Below are positions 54,392 through 64,000 of a stretch of 64,000 bases of DNA, one piece after another. A model generated the notes under the pieces. That model was not told where the DNA came from. It saw nothing but the letters and a program-made list of their open reading frames with translations, and did not search any database. Numbering within the stretch: the first letter of the stretch is position 1; every line of letters starts with the position of its first letter. The position numbers and the translations under genes are program-made. Source of the stretch: Nitzschia sp. DOCU1 (lineage: Eukaryota; Bacillariophyta; Bacillariophyceae; Bacillariales; Bacillariaceae); contig OX595997.1 of NCBI GenBank assembly GCA_951394045.1, positions 1,116,001-1,180,000 on the forward strand. Direction: 5' to 3'.

Positions 54392-54901
54392 ATGATGCAT
54401 GCTGAATCTCCACCGAGCCCTGAAATGCCACCAATCGAACAAGATCGGCTTTACGTTTCTCTAACGAAGGGAAGCAAACGAGCGACGCAATTCGTACCCA
54501 ATTACAAGGAATTCCGCATGGGGCATGGTGATCCTCTTATGCAAGCCAAAATTCAACACGAGTTCTCGATGGCTAGTCCTCGTAGCAAGAAGAAGATTTT
54601 GCAGAAACTCAAGGACAGCGGCGAGATTCACTTGCCCGACCACGGCTCTCCCCTTTCTGGGTCGGGTTTGAGTGATATTGTACACTTGGGAAATCATGAG
54701 GTTCTTAGCATTCCTTGTATCTCTCCAGTTGACGGTCCGGAAGATACTGAGGAAGAAAGCAAAGAAATTGCTCACAGAGTCGGCCCAGGCGACCTCGACC
54801 ACGGCTCTCCTCTTTCTGGTTTGGGTTTGAGTGATATTGTACACTTGGGAAATCATGAGGTACTCAGCATTCCTTGTATCCCAAGAGACGAGGAGGACTA
54901 A
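54392..54901 (+). CDS. Small acidic protein with an internal 28-residue duplication
   Basis: 169 residues with ATG start. The N-terminus is polar with a basic patch (SPRSKKKILQKLKDSG). A 28-residue block running from DHGSPLSG through LSDIVHLGNHE to IPCI occurs twice (nt 54638-54721 and 54797-54880), separated by an acidic linker. The copies differ by one residue (Ser/Leu), and most nucleotide changes are silent, which supports coding. No known family. Confidence 0.65.
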   Translation: MMHAESPPSPEMPPIEQDRLYVSLTKGSKRATQFVPNYKEFRMGHGDPLMQAKIQHEFSMASPRSKKKILQKLKDSGEIHLPDHGSPLSGSGLSDIVHLGNHEVLSIPCISPVDGPEDTEEESKEIAHRVGPGDLDHGSPLSGLGLSDIVHLGNHEVLSIPCIPRDEED

Positions 54902-55103
54902 TTGGAAGGGTCATCGAATAATCGGGGCGTAGCTTGACGTAGATAGCCCGAGATTCTTGATTATGCTGGTGCCAAAGTCATTGATCTAGTACTAGTATTA
55001 GTGCAGTATTTTGTTCTATGATTCCGAGTGAAACTATTCATTCTATTGTGTATCTGGTACTAGCGGATTCCACAGTCCTTATAAGTGCCCAACAAAGAGA
55101 GAA

Positions 55104-55276
55104 TGAACAGACAAGGATCGTTCCATCGCCAACTCGTGGTTGAGAAGTTGCCATCCTACTCTAGCGACTCCAACAGGAGTCACGACAGCGACGAAGGTCT
55201 TTCGTTGCAACCTCAGGATTCGACTCCACTAGTAGCATGTCTTGCTAGAAGTATAGACAGAAGTATGTCTCTATAA
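55104..55276 (+). CDS. Possible small Ser-rich protein
   Basis: 57 codons from ATG 55104 (MNRQGSFHRQLVVEKLPS). Polar, Ser/Asp-rich, no recognised domain. Gene status is uncertain. Confidence 0.25.
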
Positions 55277-55371
55277 CTTATGAGTAGTAGCGTGCAACAT
55301 TATTGTTTAACTTAAAGATGGAATGATCTAAATTTAAATGCCCAAAGAAGCCTCAGCTCACAATCTGGCTT

Positions 55372-56055
55372 TTACACACAACCATCGCACTTTTTAGCCT
55401 TCAAGTCCTTGACGTCGAGTGTTCCTTTCTTCACGTCTACATCTTTCAAAAAGGTAGCGTCGTCTTCCACCAATATCTCTCCTTCGACTAGGAGATTGCC
55501 GTGAATGGTCTCAGCGGCAATGAATAGTTCTCCATCGACATACGTGTCGCCTAAATGAGTTGAACCTTCAATGTTCATTTCCTCGACGACATTCAATACA
55601 CCATCAAAGACGGCTCGGCCATGAATATCAAGCGATTCATCAACGACCAAGGAACTGAACGAGGCTTTGCCCGTCATGACCACGTTTGGATCCGACTTGG
55701 CGATTTGAGCCGCTGCGACGTTTGTGCCGAACTTGGAATCACCGAAAACCTCAATATTCGTACGAACAAGAAGGTCGTTAGTCGCAAGAGGTGCTGCAAA
55801 CTGGCAAACACCGTCCGCGACAGTAAAGCGACACGGTGAGTCACCTAGTTGACGCTGGTGGCTGAGTTCGGATACTTCGTTCTCGAGATACTCGACTCGT
55901 TCACGAAGCGGAATGATTTCATCTTCCAACGCTTGAATCTTGATTATGAGCGCTTCGAGACTTGGGTAACCAGCGCGTAGACTGGCAGAAGCCATGGAAT
56001 GGCTGATCGTATTTGCAGCCACAATGGCCATAATAGCAGTGCTGAACCTGGTCAT
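55372..56055 (-). CDS. Secreted coiled-coil / beta-helix-like protein
   Basis: 227 residues with ATG start. A signal peptide (AIMAIVAANTISHSMASA) is followed by a coiled coil (residues about 33-66, IKIQALEDEIIPLRERVEYLENEV). Then come repetitive short beta segments with I/V-x-G/D periodicity (NIEVFGDSKFGTN, SLDIHGRAVFDGVLNV, NIEGSTHLGDTYVDGELFI, GNLLVEGEILVEDDATF), like bactofilin-type or polymer-forming beta-helices. It ends with a Cys pair (KKCDGCV). Probably an extracellular structural protein. Similar repeats are common in diatom secreted proteins. Confidence 0.75.
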   Translation of the reverse strand: MTRFSTAIMAIVAANTISHSMASASLRAGYPSLEALIIKIQALEDEIIPLRERVEYLENEVSELSHQRQLGDSPCRFTVADGVCQFAAPLATNDLLVRTNIEVFGDSKFGTNVAAAQIAKSDPNVVMTGKASFSSLVVDESLDIHGRAVFDGVLNVVEEMNIEGSTHLGDTYVDGELFIAAETIHGNLLVEGEILVEDDATFLKDVDVKKGTLDVKDLKAKKCDGCV

Positions 56056-56652
56056 GATTGATTCTCAAATGATAGTGAAAGGTCTATTTTGTGAGCACGT
56101 GTTGCCTTCACCAGGAATTTTCTTGCATCCGTGTTTTGACGGCGAAAGAATTTGATGCCACATACCGGCGCGCGCATTTTTGTGCGCTAGTAGGGTTCGT
56201 GATGAGATGATACCTGGTATGATGAGAACCTTGTTTGACACGCACGACTGAGACAAAATAGCGGAGGCTTCTCATCATGGACATGAAAAGCCTTCACGTT
56301 TGACCCAAGCAGCATTGACTTCACCAAATGTGAGAACTGAAGTGTGACGAGACTCCATCCAAATGCTAAGAGTGTCGACCATTTTTTTTGGTGACGAGCA
56401 TTCTCTTGCTTGGGTCGGTAGTAGGGGGCGCCTGGTTTCAGAGATGAGAACCGCTACTCTGGCCTATTGAAAAGTAGCAGCAGCTCGTCGATGGTGGCGG
56501 ATACTCTGCATTTCCATCATCGTCTCCAAGCTTTTTCATTCGAATTCTTCTTCTCCCTACTAGCTAGATTTCCATGAAAGTTGGAATAGAATTGCACATT
56601 GTAGCTTCACTCCCTCGTCAAATCCACGTAAAGTTCTTCCTCGCCTTCTGTA
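56056..56652. other. Intergenic, nothing recognised
   Basis: About 600 bp between two minus-strand genes. No supported gene. Confidence 0.4.
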
Positions 56653-57567
56653 TCAACGTCCCAGAAGTAATTGATAAAGCAGCACAGCCAACAACGAAGA
56701 ATCGAATCGATCCAATATTCCACCATGACCCGGCAAGAATGATCCACTATCTTTGGCCTGTGACTGGCGTTTGATTGCAGACTCGACTAGATCCCCAATG
56801 ATCGCAAGAACTGACAAGCTCACACCCAAGGCGATTCGGTTGGAATACGAATCCCAGAGACCATCAAATTCGGGGGTAGTTTCTAGAGACGCCCATTGTT
56901 TCAAGAGTGGAATCCAGGACACAGCCGTCCACGTTCCGCCCAAAATGCCGCCAACAAAACCCTCGATGGATTTGGCAGGAGAAATCTTTTGAATCCATGC
57001 CGGAACGGGTATTCTAGGAACACCCAGCTTGCTGCTAACTCTTCCAACGAGTAAAGCCCCTGTATCGCAATTCCAAACGACCAGCAAGACGGAAATGGTA
57101 CTGGGAAAATCGCGTGGCGCCAGGCCGATCCAAACGCGAAACGGCAGAGTCACCACTAGTAATCCCAAAATCCAATGGCGCCGATCTAGCCACACCAACA
57201 CACCAGTCATGTAGCACAATAGCAAATGAAATAACTGATCGCTTCCCACTGTAAACGTAGCCAGAATGACCGACACGGCGCAATAAAGAAATCTCGAAAG
57301 AATGGACACGCCGGCAGCCAGCGAGTCACTGGCCTTTTGCGGCCCCTGATGCGGCTCCAGCAACGTGAATTCCCAGAGACTTAGTGCGTGGGCACCCATA
57401 AAGAAAATCTTTGCCAAGACCGGCTTGGTCAGCATCGTCCACACCAACGGGAAGCCAATGCAAATGGTGGCCAGTCGCCTCGGAAGATCCGACCAAAGCG
57501 ATTTCTTATGGGTGGCTTCACTGACGACGCCCGCAGCCGCCTTGGAAGTTGGAGCACTGGAACCCAT
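56653..57567 (-). CDS. Phosphatidate cytidylyltransferase (CDP-DAG synthase)
   Basis: 304 residues from ATG 57567. The enzyme makes CDP-diacylglycerol from phosphatidate and CTP. The family signature is complete near the C-terminus: GDLVESAIKRQSQAKDSG followed by LPGHGGILDRFDS, which carries the metal-binding acidic residues. About six to eight hydrophobic segments are visible. The size resembles bacterial CdsA and plastid-type CDS rather than the longer eukaryotic ER enzyme. No clear plastid signal peptide is seen at the N-terminus (MGSSAPTSKAAAG), so the location is open. Confidence 0.9.
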   Translation of the reverse strand: MGSSAPTSKAAAGVVSEATHKKSLWSDLPRRLATICIGFPLVWTMLTKPVLAKIFFMGAHALSLWEFTLLEPHQGPQKASDSLAAGVSILSRFLYCAVSVILATFTVGSDQLFHLLLCYMTGVLVWLDRRHWILGLLVVTLPFRVWIGLAPRDFPSTISVLLVVWNCDTGALLVGRVSSKLGVPRIPVPAWIQKISPAKSIEGFVGGILGGTWTAVSWIPLLKQWASLETTPEFDGLWDSYSNRIALGVSLSVLAIIGDLVESAIKRQSQAKDSGSFLPGHGGILDRFDSSLLAVLLYQLLLGR

Positions 57568-58148
57568 GATAGTGAGTAATTCCTTTGAATCTGTAAGAGC
57601 TTGGATGGTTGAAAAGTGATTATGACAGTTGCACAACAAATGACTTGGTTGAGAGTCGCCTCTCGTCGCATTGCTGCTCCACTTTTTTTCGGGTGCGAGT
57701 GTTGCCGAAAGATCCTTTCGCCGTTTTGTCGGAGACACCCGGACATCGTTTTCACCACGAAGGGCGGACGGACGACAGGCGTCGCACTAATAGGATACCA
57801 TTCACCGTCCTCCTCTAGACCTTCGTGTATCGCTCCGACGAGCAAAGATATCGATCCTCTTCGATCGTCAAGGTAGTAAACTGCAAGCTGGATAGTGTGC
57901 ACTCTTCGCTGTTTCAACTGTATTGATGTACTCAGGAGCTAGTAGAGCGCGAGTATTAGCTGCTATTATAGTCCTCGGTGCAAACCTTCCCTCGCTAATA
58001 GGTCTGCTAGAGAACTTCGTCGTCGTGCATTACTACCGTTAGTAGTTAATTGGGGATCTGATACAACAAATAGAAATAGGTGTATCCCGTTTAGTATAGA
58101 TCACATAGAGTTGGCATATTCCTGCCGTCCAGGAGGTCATCAATTCTT
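57568..58148. other. Intergenic with dispersed repeat copy B
   Basis: About 580 bp. Holds the best-preserved copy of the dispersed repeat (57828-57915). TAG/CTA-rich sequence follows to 58050. Confidence 0.45.
57828..57915 (+). repeat. Dispersed short repeat, copy B
   Basis: Contains TATCGCTCCGACGAGCAAAG, GATCCTCTTCGATCGTCAAG, AGCTGGATAGTGTG and CACTCTTCGCTG. Parts match the copies at 4943-5005, 48153-48238 and, inverted, 50214-50273. Confidence 0.55.
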
Positions 58149-60113
58149 TCAATCAAGCTCGATAAGTGCGTCAGCCTTCTTGAGAAGCTGGCACCCTTTC
58201 CAAAGCACATAGCCAAAGTGTGTCTCGTCCTTCAACGAGTCGGCCACTGTTACAGTGACATGTTGATTATACTGTGCAAGGTTCACCGGGACCAACTTGC
58301 CGTCAGCCACTTTCATTTTGAAATCAGCAGGACGTCCCTTTCTGTAGGTAAAAGTGAGCTTGCACGCGGGGCTGCTGCACTGACCAATTTCGGTGCCATC
58401 TCCATTTTTCTTGCGAGACAGTACCCTGGGCTCGTAGGAGTATACATATGACCGCGAGCAGTTGGGACAGTTAGAGACATCGGACTCGATGTATGTTCTT
58501 CTGCAGCTTGCACAAAACTCTGTCCCTACTCCGTAAGTTCCCAAAGTTGTCGCAACGTTGCAAAATTCACACCTATTTGAACATTTGATCGGAGAAGTCT
58601 GAGCCAATGTGTGCTTGGCTTCGAGATGGAGTTTGAGAAAGCCGAAATGGGTATTGAACGTCTCGTTTGATGCCAAAAGCATGCTTCCAAGAATTAGACT
58701 CTGGTCGCAAACTGACTTTGCCTTGAACTGATTGGCTTCGATAACAGCGATGGCATATTGGAGTACTAGCTCCTTCACCTCCTTGACTACCCTGTCCATC
58801 TCCCCATCCAATTTCAGTTGCATGAGAGCGTTCATGTACTTGAACAGCTGATTGATCGGACTGGCAAACCGCTTGACTTTAAATTCTTTATTGAACTCAT
58901 CAATGGCCTTCTGTTTCAATGTCTTGTAGCCCCCCCAGAAGCTTGCGGGAAGATTTTTGGTAGGTTTGCTTAACATGACAAGCTTTCGGTGGGCCGATAG
59001 CAGCTCGGAAGCGAGGTCAGAGTCGGACTTGGCTTCTTTCATTCGACTCAATGCCATGTCAACTTGCTTTTGAATAAGCGTGGTCTGGTTATCCTCGTTG
59101 CCAATACAGATAGACAGAACCTTGGTGAAAGTGTCAAAGTTACTTGCTTCAAGTCCATCTTGGCGTTGCTCGTCTTCGCTGACAGCCTCGTACGCCTTCT
59201 GGAGTTGCTGCTTCGTCCCAAAACGCTTCCACTGGCGACCGTAGCTATCCTTGCCAATCTTTTCAATAAAGTCGGAATCCATCTTGCAGAATTCTTCAAA
59301 CGAAAGCCTCGCACCACAGCGGTAGACGAAAGCGTGCATGGCCGAGATGGGCAAGACCACGGGAAACAATCTCGGCCTGATAGTACCTTTCGCGCTCTTG
59401 CTTTTGGCATCATCCAAGATTGCATCCAAAGCTGCCTTGCGGCTGGAGACGTGGAATAGTTTTTCAATCGCAGTGCGAGCTTCATCGAGTAGAGCCATTT
59501 GTTCTTCGTCGTCAGGATCGTCCACCTTGTTGCTCAGTACAACGAGTGGAAGGGACTTGCGATTGGCGATATTTTCCTTGGCAAGATTTAGCAGATTGTG
59601 TTGTTCATCGGTATTGACCCCTTGACGGGCGTCCATGACCAGAACTACAATGTCAAAAGTGTGCCAGTTCTCGTTCACGTAGTCCCGGTACTTGGAACTG
59701 GTTCCAGCTTCGTTAATTCCTGGAATGTCGACAATGGTCAATTTGGTGTCGGGTCGCATCTTGTGCAGGGGTTCGTCAAGTTCGATATCAAAGGAGCGTT
59801 CCTTCACAACGTCGCTGGTACGGAAAGATTTGTTATCTTTGACTGATTCTTTCAGAACGGCGCTGGCCGAAAGCTTCTTCGAAACGACTTCCACAATCGA
59901 GTCGTCTTCGGACTCACGTTCTTCCAGGGACATACTGTCCTGTGCCGTAGAGATACAGAATGAGTTAACGACAGCGGTAGTCCGCTTCATGGCAACTTGG
60001 CCATACTCGCCACCAAACAACGCGTTGATCAACGTCGTTTTCCCTACGGAAACATATCCGATCACAGCGACGCGGATCTCAAACATGGTCGATTGCTTGG
60101 TCGGCGTGAGCAT
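58149..60113 (-). CDS. Dynamin-like GTPase with C-terminal zinc ribbons
   Basis: 654 residues from ATG 60113 (a second ATG lies 27 bp downstream). G1 is GYVSVGKTTLINALFG, G3 is DIPGINEAG and G4 is LSNKVDD. A threonine pair, KRTTAV, provides the switch I region. A helical middle follows. The C-terminus has Cys clusters CSNRCEFC, CASC, CPNC and CSSPAC that should bind zinc. This combination recalls dynamin-family or Era-like large GTPases used in membrane remodelling. The zinc ribbons could recruit it to a nucleic acid or a partner. No TM is seen. The exact subfamily is unclear. Confidence 0.8.
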   Translation of the reverse strand: MLTPTKQSTMFEIRVAVIGYVSVGKTTLINALFGGEYGQVAMKRTTAVVNSFCISTAQDSMSLEERESEDDSIVEVVSKKLSASAVLKESVKDNKSFRTSDVVKERSFDIELDEPLHKMRPDTKLTIVDIPGINEAGTSSKYRDYVNENWHTFDIVVLVMDARQGVNTDEQHNLLNLAKENIANRKSLPLVVLSNKVDDPDDEEQMALLDEARTAIEKLFHVSSRKAALDAILDDAKSKSAKGTIRPRLFPVVLPISAMHAFVYRCGARLSFEEFCKMDSDFIEKIGKDSYGRQWKRFGTKQQLQKAYEAVSEDEQRQDGLEASNFDTFTKVLSICIGNEDNQTTLIQKQVDMALSRMKEAKSDSDLASELLSAHRKLVMLSKPTKNLPASFWGGYKTLKQKAIDEFNKEFKVKRFASPINQLFKYMNALMQLKLDGEMDRVVKEVKELVLQYAIAVIEANQFKAKSVCDQSLILGSMLLASNETFNTHFGFLKLHLEAKHTLAQTSPIKCSNRCEFCNVATTLGTYGVGTEFCASCRRTYIESDVSNCPNCSRSYVYSYEPRVLSRKKNGDGTEIGQCSSPACKLTFTYRKGRPADFKMKVADGKLVPVNLAQYNQHVTVTVADSLKDETHFGYVLWKGCQLLKKADALIELD

Positions 60114-60693
60114 GTCGAAATCGGACAGTATCAATGTGGAAACGAGGCTCGTGGTCTGTCGATCACTGCAGTGCGGGTGTGGGTCAACAATAACCACGTG
60201 ATGCCAAGAAAAGTGATCTTTCCAGGATGTCCCTCGGGCTGCAAGCCTCGTCGAAAAGGCAAAATGTATCTTTTTGGTGTCAAGTGATGGCGATAAAAAG
60301 ATTCTTTTCTTTGCGCGTATGTACTACGTAAGGTATGATTCAAGGTAGAATAATTGCCTATGATAGTAACTCCGGTCGCACCAACGTCGGAGCAAACCAA
60401 CGCTTTCTCAAATCCTAGCTCGTAGCTACCGGCAGTAGCTCACCTCTGTAACTCACTCGACGTGCTACGCCAGGTTAGTAACAGTGGACAAGCCCACCTG
60501 GTCAAGCTTTTATCGTTGATGCTTCGAACTGCGACGCAGCAACCTTGCGCACTTGCCATCGCTGCAAGTTTCGCTGGGACAGGAAGTCATACCACTAGAG
60601 ACGCTGGTAGGTTCCGTAGGCGGGGAAAGGGTAGGTCTCGGTTGTTTTCCTGTAGAAAGGTTTGCAACTATATTTTCCTGCTACAGTTATGTA
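60114..60693. other. Intergenic, nothing recognised
   Basis: About 580 bp between two minus-strand genes. A few TAG/CTA motifs near 60415-60445. Confidence 0.4.
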
Positions 60694-61631
60694 TTACAAA
60701 GATATCATGCCGCTCACACTCACAGCCTCTCCGGTAATATAGGAGCTTCGTGACGACAATAGAAACGCCACCGTATTGGCAACTTCTTCCGGCTTTCCAA
60801 ACCGTCCCATGGGAATCTTGGGCATGATGACGTCGGCTTTGACATGGTCGGGAACGGCATTTGCCATGGGAGTGTCTATAAAACCAGGAAGGATACAATT
60901 CACTCGAACATTACGCCGCGCCGTCTCTTTGGCCAAGGCTCGCGTTAACCCCAACACTCCTCCCTTGCTAGCCGCATAGTTTGCTTGTCCCAGATTACCA
61001 AACTCCGAGACGACCGATCCCACATTCACAATGGATGAGGCCATTTCGGGCGGCGACGACGGCACCAAGAGCGTCTTCCCCATACGCTCTTGATCTAGAA
61101 AAAACCGACAGGTCAGGTAGGTCCCCTTGAGATTGACATCAATTACATCCTCCCACTCTTTCATTGTCATTTTTGAAACCCAATTGTCCCTTGTAATGCC
61201 GGCACAATTGACCATCAAAGTTGCCATGGGAGTAGTACCTCCAACACTTTCAGCAAAATGATCAGCTTGCTGGATCAACGATTGTACTTGAGAAGAATTC
61301 GTCACATCGCATTCCACAAAGATGTGGTCTGAAGACGACGAGAACGATGGCGACGTGTCTCTCTGAAAAGTAGCAACCGCTTGTTCCATCGCCGCTGCAT
61401 CGCGATCTGCCAAAACTACCCGGCAGCCTTCGCTTAGCAATGCTTTTGTCACTTAAAAGGTAAAATTGAAGTGCCAAGTCATACAGCAGAGAAACCGAAT
61501 AGAAGTTAGACTAGAATTGCCTGTGAACACAAAACTTGCAAAGTACGATATTGTCGCTTACCTGCGGCGCCAATCCCCGACGCTGCGCCCGTGACAATTG
61601 CTGTCTTTTGCGCCAGCTGCAGCCACGACAT
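60694..61631 (-). CDS. Short-chain dehydrogenase, FabG-like 3-oxoacyl-ACP reductase
   Basis: Two exons (61562-61631 and 60694-61451), with a 110-bp GT-AG intron inside the nucleotide-binding region; 275 residues. The Rossmann motif TGAASGIGAA is split at AA-VTK. NCAGITRDN, the catalytic SSIVNVGSV Ser, YAASK (Tyr and Lys) and PGFIDTPM are all present. The best fit is the NAD(P)H-dependent ketoacyl reductase group (FabG, CBR4, HSD17B8). There is no plastid presequence (MSWLQLAQKTAIV), so a cytosolic or mitochondrial role is more likely. Confidence 0.88.
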
Positions 61632-62149
61632 GTTATGTGCGCTCCAACGTCTAGTGAAAATATTCGAACCGGGTCAGACTTTGATGGATGGCAGTGATGG
61701 ACGGGCGACCGAAAGCAGCAGTTACTCCTCTTGCGGGGTCATCCTCATCATCACTCCATCGTTATGGTCGGCATCATCGTAATACTTTTCGCACAAACGA
61801 TTTTCTGCCACCAACCGATAGCAAGCAGGCCAGTCGCGCAGAGATCTTTGACTCAATGGATTGCTGCCTCTAAGCAGTCTAAGGCATCATTCTCCGACTG
61901 ATACCTACTTTTCTTCTATTCCTCGATCTCTGCTTTTGCGCTGCTCCATCATGAACTACACCCCTCCATCTCCTCTTCATGCTATCGTGCCAGCCACTCA
62001 TACTTAACTACTACCAGAATTAAGTCGACAAGACCCCCTGGCGACTAGGAAAGAAACTAGAGGAATAGAATTGGTGATAGTCATCGTCACTCGAAGCGAC
62101 ACACACGGCAGCAATACTTGGAATCGTCATCGTAGGACAAAGACAACGT
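61632..62149. other. Intergenic, nothing recognised
   Basis: About 520 bp between two minus-strand genes. No supported feature. Confidence 0.4.
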
Positions 62150-63214
62150 TCATCTTTCGTCGACTAGAAACGGGGTTTGTTCTGTCAAAACGGTTCGCAC
62201 CCGCTCAGAAACTTCGTTGCCTCCCGCTTTTCTTTGACTGAGTTCGTTGAACATAGACTTTTGTGCCACTTTCCAGTAATTTTCAGGAATTAGAGCTACC
62301 ATTTCGGATACAAAGGATGAAATTAACGTTTGATCCAAAAAGCTGTACTCGTCGGTCGTTCTTTGTGAAGATTGTAGTACCTGGGCCTCGGTCATGTCAA
62401 TAAAGATGGTTTGACCTGTCGATTTGGAAATGAGTGGTTGAACATCGATTGTGATGATATTTGCGGCTAACATTTGCACCAAGGTCCGTACAATTTGATC
62501 CACAGCTACCATTCGGGCGCCTTCATTGTCCACTTCGGAAACGCTCGCAACGGCATCTCTCATGTAGGGTGCCACTAAAATCATGGTGCGAGCATTAGTT
62601 GCAGCAGACGTCTTGTCGCCGGGATAGGGAAACATGCCCAAGCAACGCTCCGCGGCCTGAACTTGTCGATCCTCCAAGAGTTGTAGGGTAGAACATTCGC
62701 GCTTAACCGTCTTGGCCGTTCCTTCCCAACTGATTTTTAACAGCACATCACGTTCAGGGTATGGTGCGCTATTGGATGACGCCGACGATTGTGGTTCCTG
62801 GTCAAACGCAAAGACGGCTCCCCCACCACCAGCCCCGACGATTTGCGGTTTTCTCAAAGAAATTTGGCGATCCATCCCCGTCGCTCGATCTCGATACGTC
62901 AACTCAGTGTTTTCCGAAAGATCGACGGATCCATTCAGTAAATCCCAGTGGTACATGTCGGCGGCCGCATTGGCAGGAGGGAGACAGGCTGTACAACAGG
63001 CCAATCCAAAGCCGAACGCAAGCAGAGAATGGATTATGGGTGGATCTTTCTTGTGGGTAGGAACGTTGCTCTCACTATTTCGGGCTTGTCGCGTCGCGAC
63101 ACCAACATTCCATCCACGCGAGCATTGCACCCTGACTGCAGCCAGCAAAATAAGACGCAATAGCAGACATTTGCATGTAGGTGCTGAACGCAGTCGTCTG
63201 AAACTGACTGCCAT
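62150..63214 (-). CDS. Kinase-like protein with predicted thylakoid-lumen targeting
   Basis: 354 residues from ATG 63214. A signal peptide (LLLRLILLAAVRVQC) precedes a transit region. A second hydrophobic segment, LLAFGFGLACCTACLPPANAAA, ends like a thylakoid-lumen signal (AxA). The remainder resembles a protein-kinase-like fold: glycine loop VGAGGGGAVFAF, a Lys in LLKISWE, and TIDVQPLISKSTGQTIFIDMTEA, where a catalytic-loop/DFG-like pair would fall. The HRD and DFG motifs are not canonical, so it may be a pseudokinase or a small-molecule kinase. No substrate can be named. Confidence 0.65.
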   Translation of the reverse strand: MAVSFRRLRSAPTCKCLLLRLILLAAVRVQCSRGWNVGVATRQARNSESNVPTHKKDPPIIHSLLAFGFGLACCTACLPPANAAADMYHWDLLNGSVDLSENTELTYRDRATGMDRQISLRKPQIVGAGGGGAVFAFDQEPQSSASSNSAPYPERDVLLKISWEGTAKTVKRECSTLQLLEDRQVQAAERCLGMFPYPGDKTSAATNARTMILVAPYMRDAVASVSEVDNEGARMVAVDQIVRTLVQMLAANIITIDVQPLISKSTGQTIFIDMTEAQVLQSSQRTTDEYSFLDQTLISSFVSEMVALIPENYWKVAQKSMFNELSQRKAGGNEVSERVRTVLTEQTPFLVDER

Positions 63215-64000
63215 GGAACAAACCAGACAATGCTCGAGTGTCCACACCAAGAGTAATAAGAAGTAGGAGCAATGCCGTACTACCACCAACGATGGGAAGG
63301 TCCAGGATTCGGAGGAAAGACTGCGCAGAAGATCAATATGTTATCCCGACAAAACAAGGCATCCTTCATCCGCGTCATGTAATCTCTTGTCGCTTTTGCT
63401 TTTGGCTATTTTTCAATATGAGGATGAAGGAATACAAAATTCATACCCATCATCGCGCCTGGCAGAGGAGCAATGCGACCACGATCTGAATCTTGTTGCC
63501 GTCTTTTGATTTTACCCTTTTTGGCGCGAACGGGCATAGGAGGATCCTCCTTCCGAAGCATTCGTAAAAGTCACTTCGTATGAGCGCGTGTTAGAACGAA
63601 CGGCCGGCCAACGAAAACAAATCATTCATTATTACTGTATGAATATCTAATTTGATCGTTATATGTGTGAAGGAATAACGGCCTTAAATACAAGATCCAG
63701 ATTCCGAGCCGGGCGGGCTTCCACCCATTGTCGCCAAGACTCCATGAACGGCCCTCCATAGTTGCCCATGGAATCTCTGGTGGGGCAGGCGTCGTTTCTT
63801 GTTGCACCAGCGCCGACTGTGATCCAATTTGGAAAACAAAGACGCCGTACCGCACTCGACGACTATTATCGCGGCCCAGAGGATCGAAAGAAAACAGGCC
63901 AGTATTCACCCACAGAGTTACTACCCTTGTGTTTCTGGAGTACTCGAGGTCTGGGATTTACTTCTGTTGAATTCAGGGTTCTATCTGACAAGAGGATTCT
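63215..64000. other. Right-edge region with a possible minus-strand exon
   Basis: Nothing on the plus strand is supported. On the minus strand a protein-like frame spans about 63622-63958. Confidence 0.35.
63622..63958 (-). CDS. Possible terminal exon of a gene extending right of the window
   Basis: Minus-strand frame beginning after a plausible acceptor (AATCCCAG, near 63951). It reads IPDLEYSRNTRVVTLWVNTG, FSFDPLGRDN, RRVRYGVFVFQIGSQ and EIPWATMEGRSWSL. The composition is that of a beta-rich protein. No ATG and no recognised family. The gene would continue beyond position 64000. Confidence 0.3.

Overview
This window looks like nuclear DNA of a photosynthetic stramenopile, most likely a pennate diatom. 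I see spliceosomal introns (GT-AG, about 75-170 bp) in at least eight genes. Several proteins carry bipartite plastid presequences with an Ala-Phe/Ser-Phe cleavage site (for example SQAFAP, TSAFT, QTAFSF). There is an MEP-pathway enzyme, a fibrillin and thylakoid-lumen proteins, and there are two members of what looks like a diatom lineage-specific family. The species is not identified.

Layout. 0-16.5 kb: a double MYND-finger protein at the left edge, plastid IspD, a PGM1-type ATP-grasp ligase, two related diatom-type proteins flanking a secreted GH2 glycosidase, an RCC1 protein and a zinc-ribbon protein. 16.7-36 kb: a membrane protein, a plastid fibrillin, a prolyl-4-hydroxylase/TPR protein, a two-domain glycosyltransferase (exostosin-like + GT32), a plastid HAD hydrolase, a soluble guanylate-type cyclase, a Golgi mannosidase II fused to GnT-II, a lumenal pentapeptide protein and a truncated SDF2-like MIR protein. 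36.66-43.68 kb: three head-to-tail, nearly identical copies of a 2,332-bp element with terminal inverted repeats. The whole array is bracketed by an 8-bp direct repeat. 43.8-46.2 kb: the tRNA 2-thiouridylase MTU1 convergent with a methionine sulfoxide reductase whose catalytic Cys codon is TGA (selenocysteine). 46.2-64 kb: gene-poor stretches alternating with an FG-GAP membrane protein, a protein with an internal duplication, a secreted beta-helix-like protein, CDP-DAG synthase, a dynamin-like GTPase with zinc ribbons, a FabG-like SDR and a kinase-like lumen protein.

Functional links are modest, as expected for a eukaryotic chromosome. Four proteins act, or may act, in secretory-pathway protein processing (mannosidase II-GnT-II, exostosin/GT32, prolyl hydroxylase, SDF2-like). 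Six are likely plastid proteins (IspD, fibrillin, HAD, pentapeptide, MsrA, lumenal kinase-like). The main discoveries are the mannosidase II-GnT-II fusion, the selenoprotein MsrA, and the tandem transposon array, whose copies differ almost only at CpG sites. Splice sites and starts were read by eye and need transcript support.
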